Shown here: positions 33,438 through 33,640 of the stretch, piece after piece
Numbering within the stretch: position 1 is the stretch's first letter
Layout: each line of letters opens with the position of its first letter
Origin: Deltaproteobacteria bacterium
Lineage (GTDB): Bacteria; Desulfobacterota; Binatia; Binatales; Binataceae
Direction: 5' to 3'
Length of the DNA: 33,640 nt
Assembly: GCA_003135855.1 (NCBI GenBank)
Contig: PNBD01000015.1
Location: 52,420 to 86,059, forward strand
The notes under the pieces: generated by a model
Told to the model about the DNA's origin: nothing
Database searches by the model: none
What the model saw: the letters and a program-made list of their open reading frames with translations, nothing else
Position numbers and translations under genes: made by a program

Positions 33438-33640
33438 ATGGAATACGATCTGATCATTCGAGACGGTACGGTCATCGATGGTTCGGGTCAGCCGCGATTT
33501 CGCGCCGACGTCGGCATCGCGGATGGCAAGATAGCCAGTATCGGCAAGGTGAACGGTAGCGCCAGCGAAATCATCGACGCCGAGGGGCATGTGGTGTCGC
33601 CGGGCTTTATCGACGCGCACACCCACATGGACGCGCAGGT
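33438..33640 (+). CDS. N-terminus of an amidohydrolase (D-aminoacylase type), partial
   Basis: Sixty-seven residues are visible before the window ends; GAGG lies seven bases before ATG 33438. The start YDLIIRDGTVIDGSGQPRFRADVGI, then GKIASIG, IDAEGHVVSPGFIDAHTHMDAQ is that of the N-acyl-D-amino-acid deacylase branch of the amidohydrolase superfamily. H61 and H63 are the first metal ligands (HxH). These zinc enzymes hydrolyse amide bonds of N-acyl D-amino acids or related compounds, but many family members are uncharacterised. The substrate cannot be inferred from the visible part. Confidence 0.88.
   Translation, partial: MEYDLIIRDGTVIDGSGQPRFRADVGIADGKIASIGKVNGSASEIIDAEGHVVSPGFIDAHTHMDAQ

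Noticed and set aside
33411-33626. A 71-residue minus-strand frame at the right edge
   Set aside because: Opposite the clear N-terminus of the amidohydrolase with its HxH site.
1-33640. CRISPR array, insertion sequence, integrase or toxin-antitoxin genes
   Set aside because: I looked for regular spaced repeats, transposase or recombinase motifs and small paired genes on both strands and found none I could support.

Overview
The window looks like a chromosomal segment of an uncultured, GC-rich Gram-negative bacterium. It carries RND efflux parts, lipoprotein signals, secreted beta-helix proteins and frequent GTG/TTG starts. Polyphosphate glucokinase together with many acyl-CoA, crotonase, VOC and amidohydrolase type genes resembles soil lineages such as Binatota or former Deltaproteobacteria. 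This placement is inference; no rRNA or marker gene is present.

Left part (1-5100): the tail of an unidentified gene, then a stretch bounded by a duplicated 3' end of tRNA-Leu(UAG). The stretch carries one secreted repeat protein with a peptidase-S74 type self-processing chaperone domain and looks like the remnant of an element integrated at the tRNA. Next come a secreted NHL-type beta-propeller and a DsbA-like thiol oxidoreductase with a SurA-like N-terminal region.

Middle part (5278-16200): a tight three-gene operon encodes a possible SCP2-like protein, a ferritin-like protein with a complete di-iron ligand set, and a paralogue that has lost nearly all of those ligands. It is followed by an ABC exporter, a convergent NCS2/AzgA purine permease, a palindrome cluster, polyphosphate glucokinase, tRNA-Ser(UGA), a large beta-helix/membrane protein, a small cupin and a crotonase.

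Right part (16231-33640): a secreted right-handed beta-helix protein is divergent from a long plus-strand series: asnB-type asparagine synthetase, HpaI-type aldolase, outer-membrane efflux lipoprotein, membrane fusion protein and two tandem, closely related RND permeases. A small Cys-containing secreted protein follows, then a catabolic-looking group: a two-module VOC protein, an acyl-CoA dehydrogenase-fold flavoprotein without an obvious catalytic Glu, and the start of a D-aminoacylase-type amidohydrolase.

The most interesting items are the active/degenerate di-iron pair, the tRNA-bounded S74 island, and the asnB-hpaI-RND-RND series.
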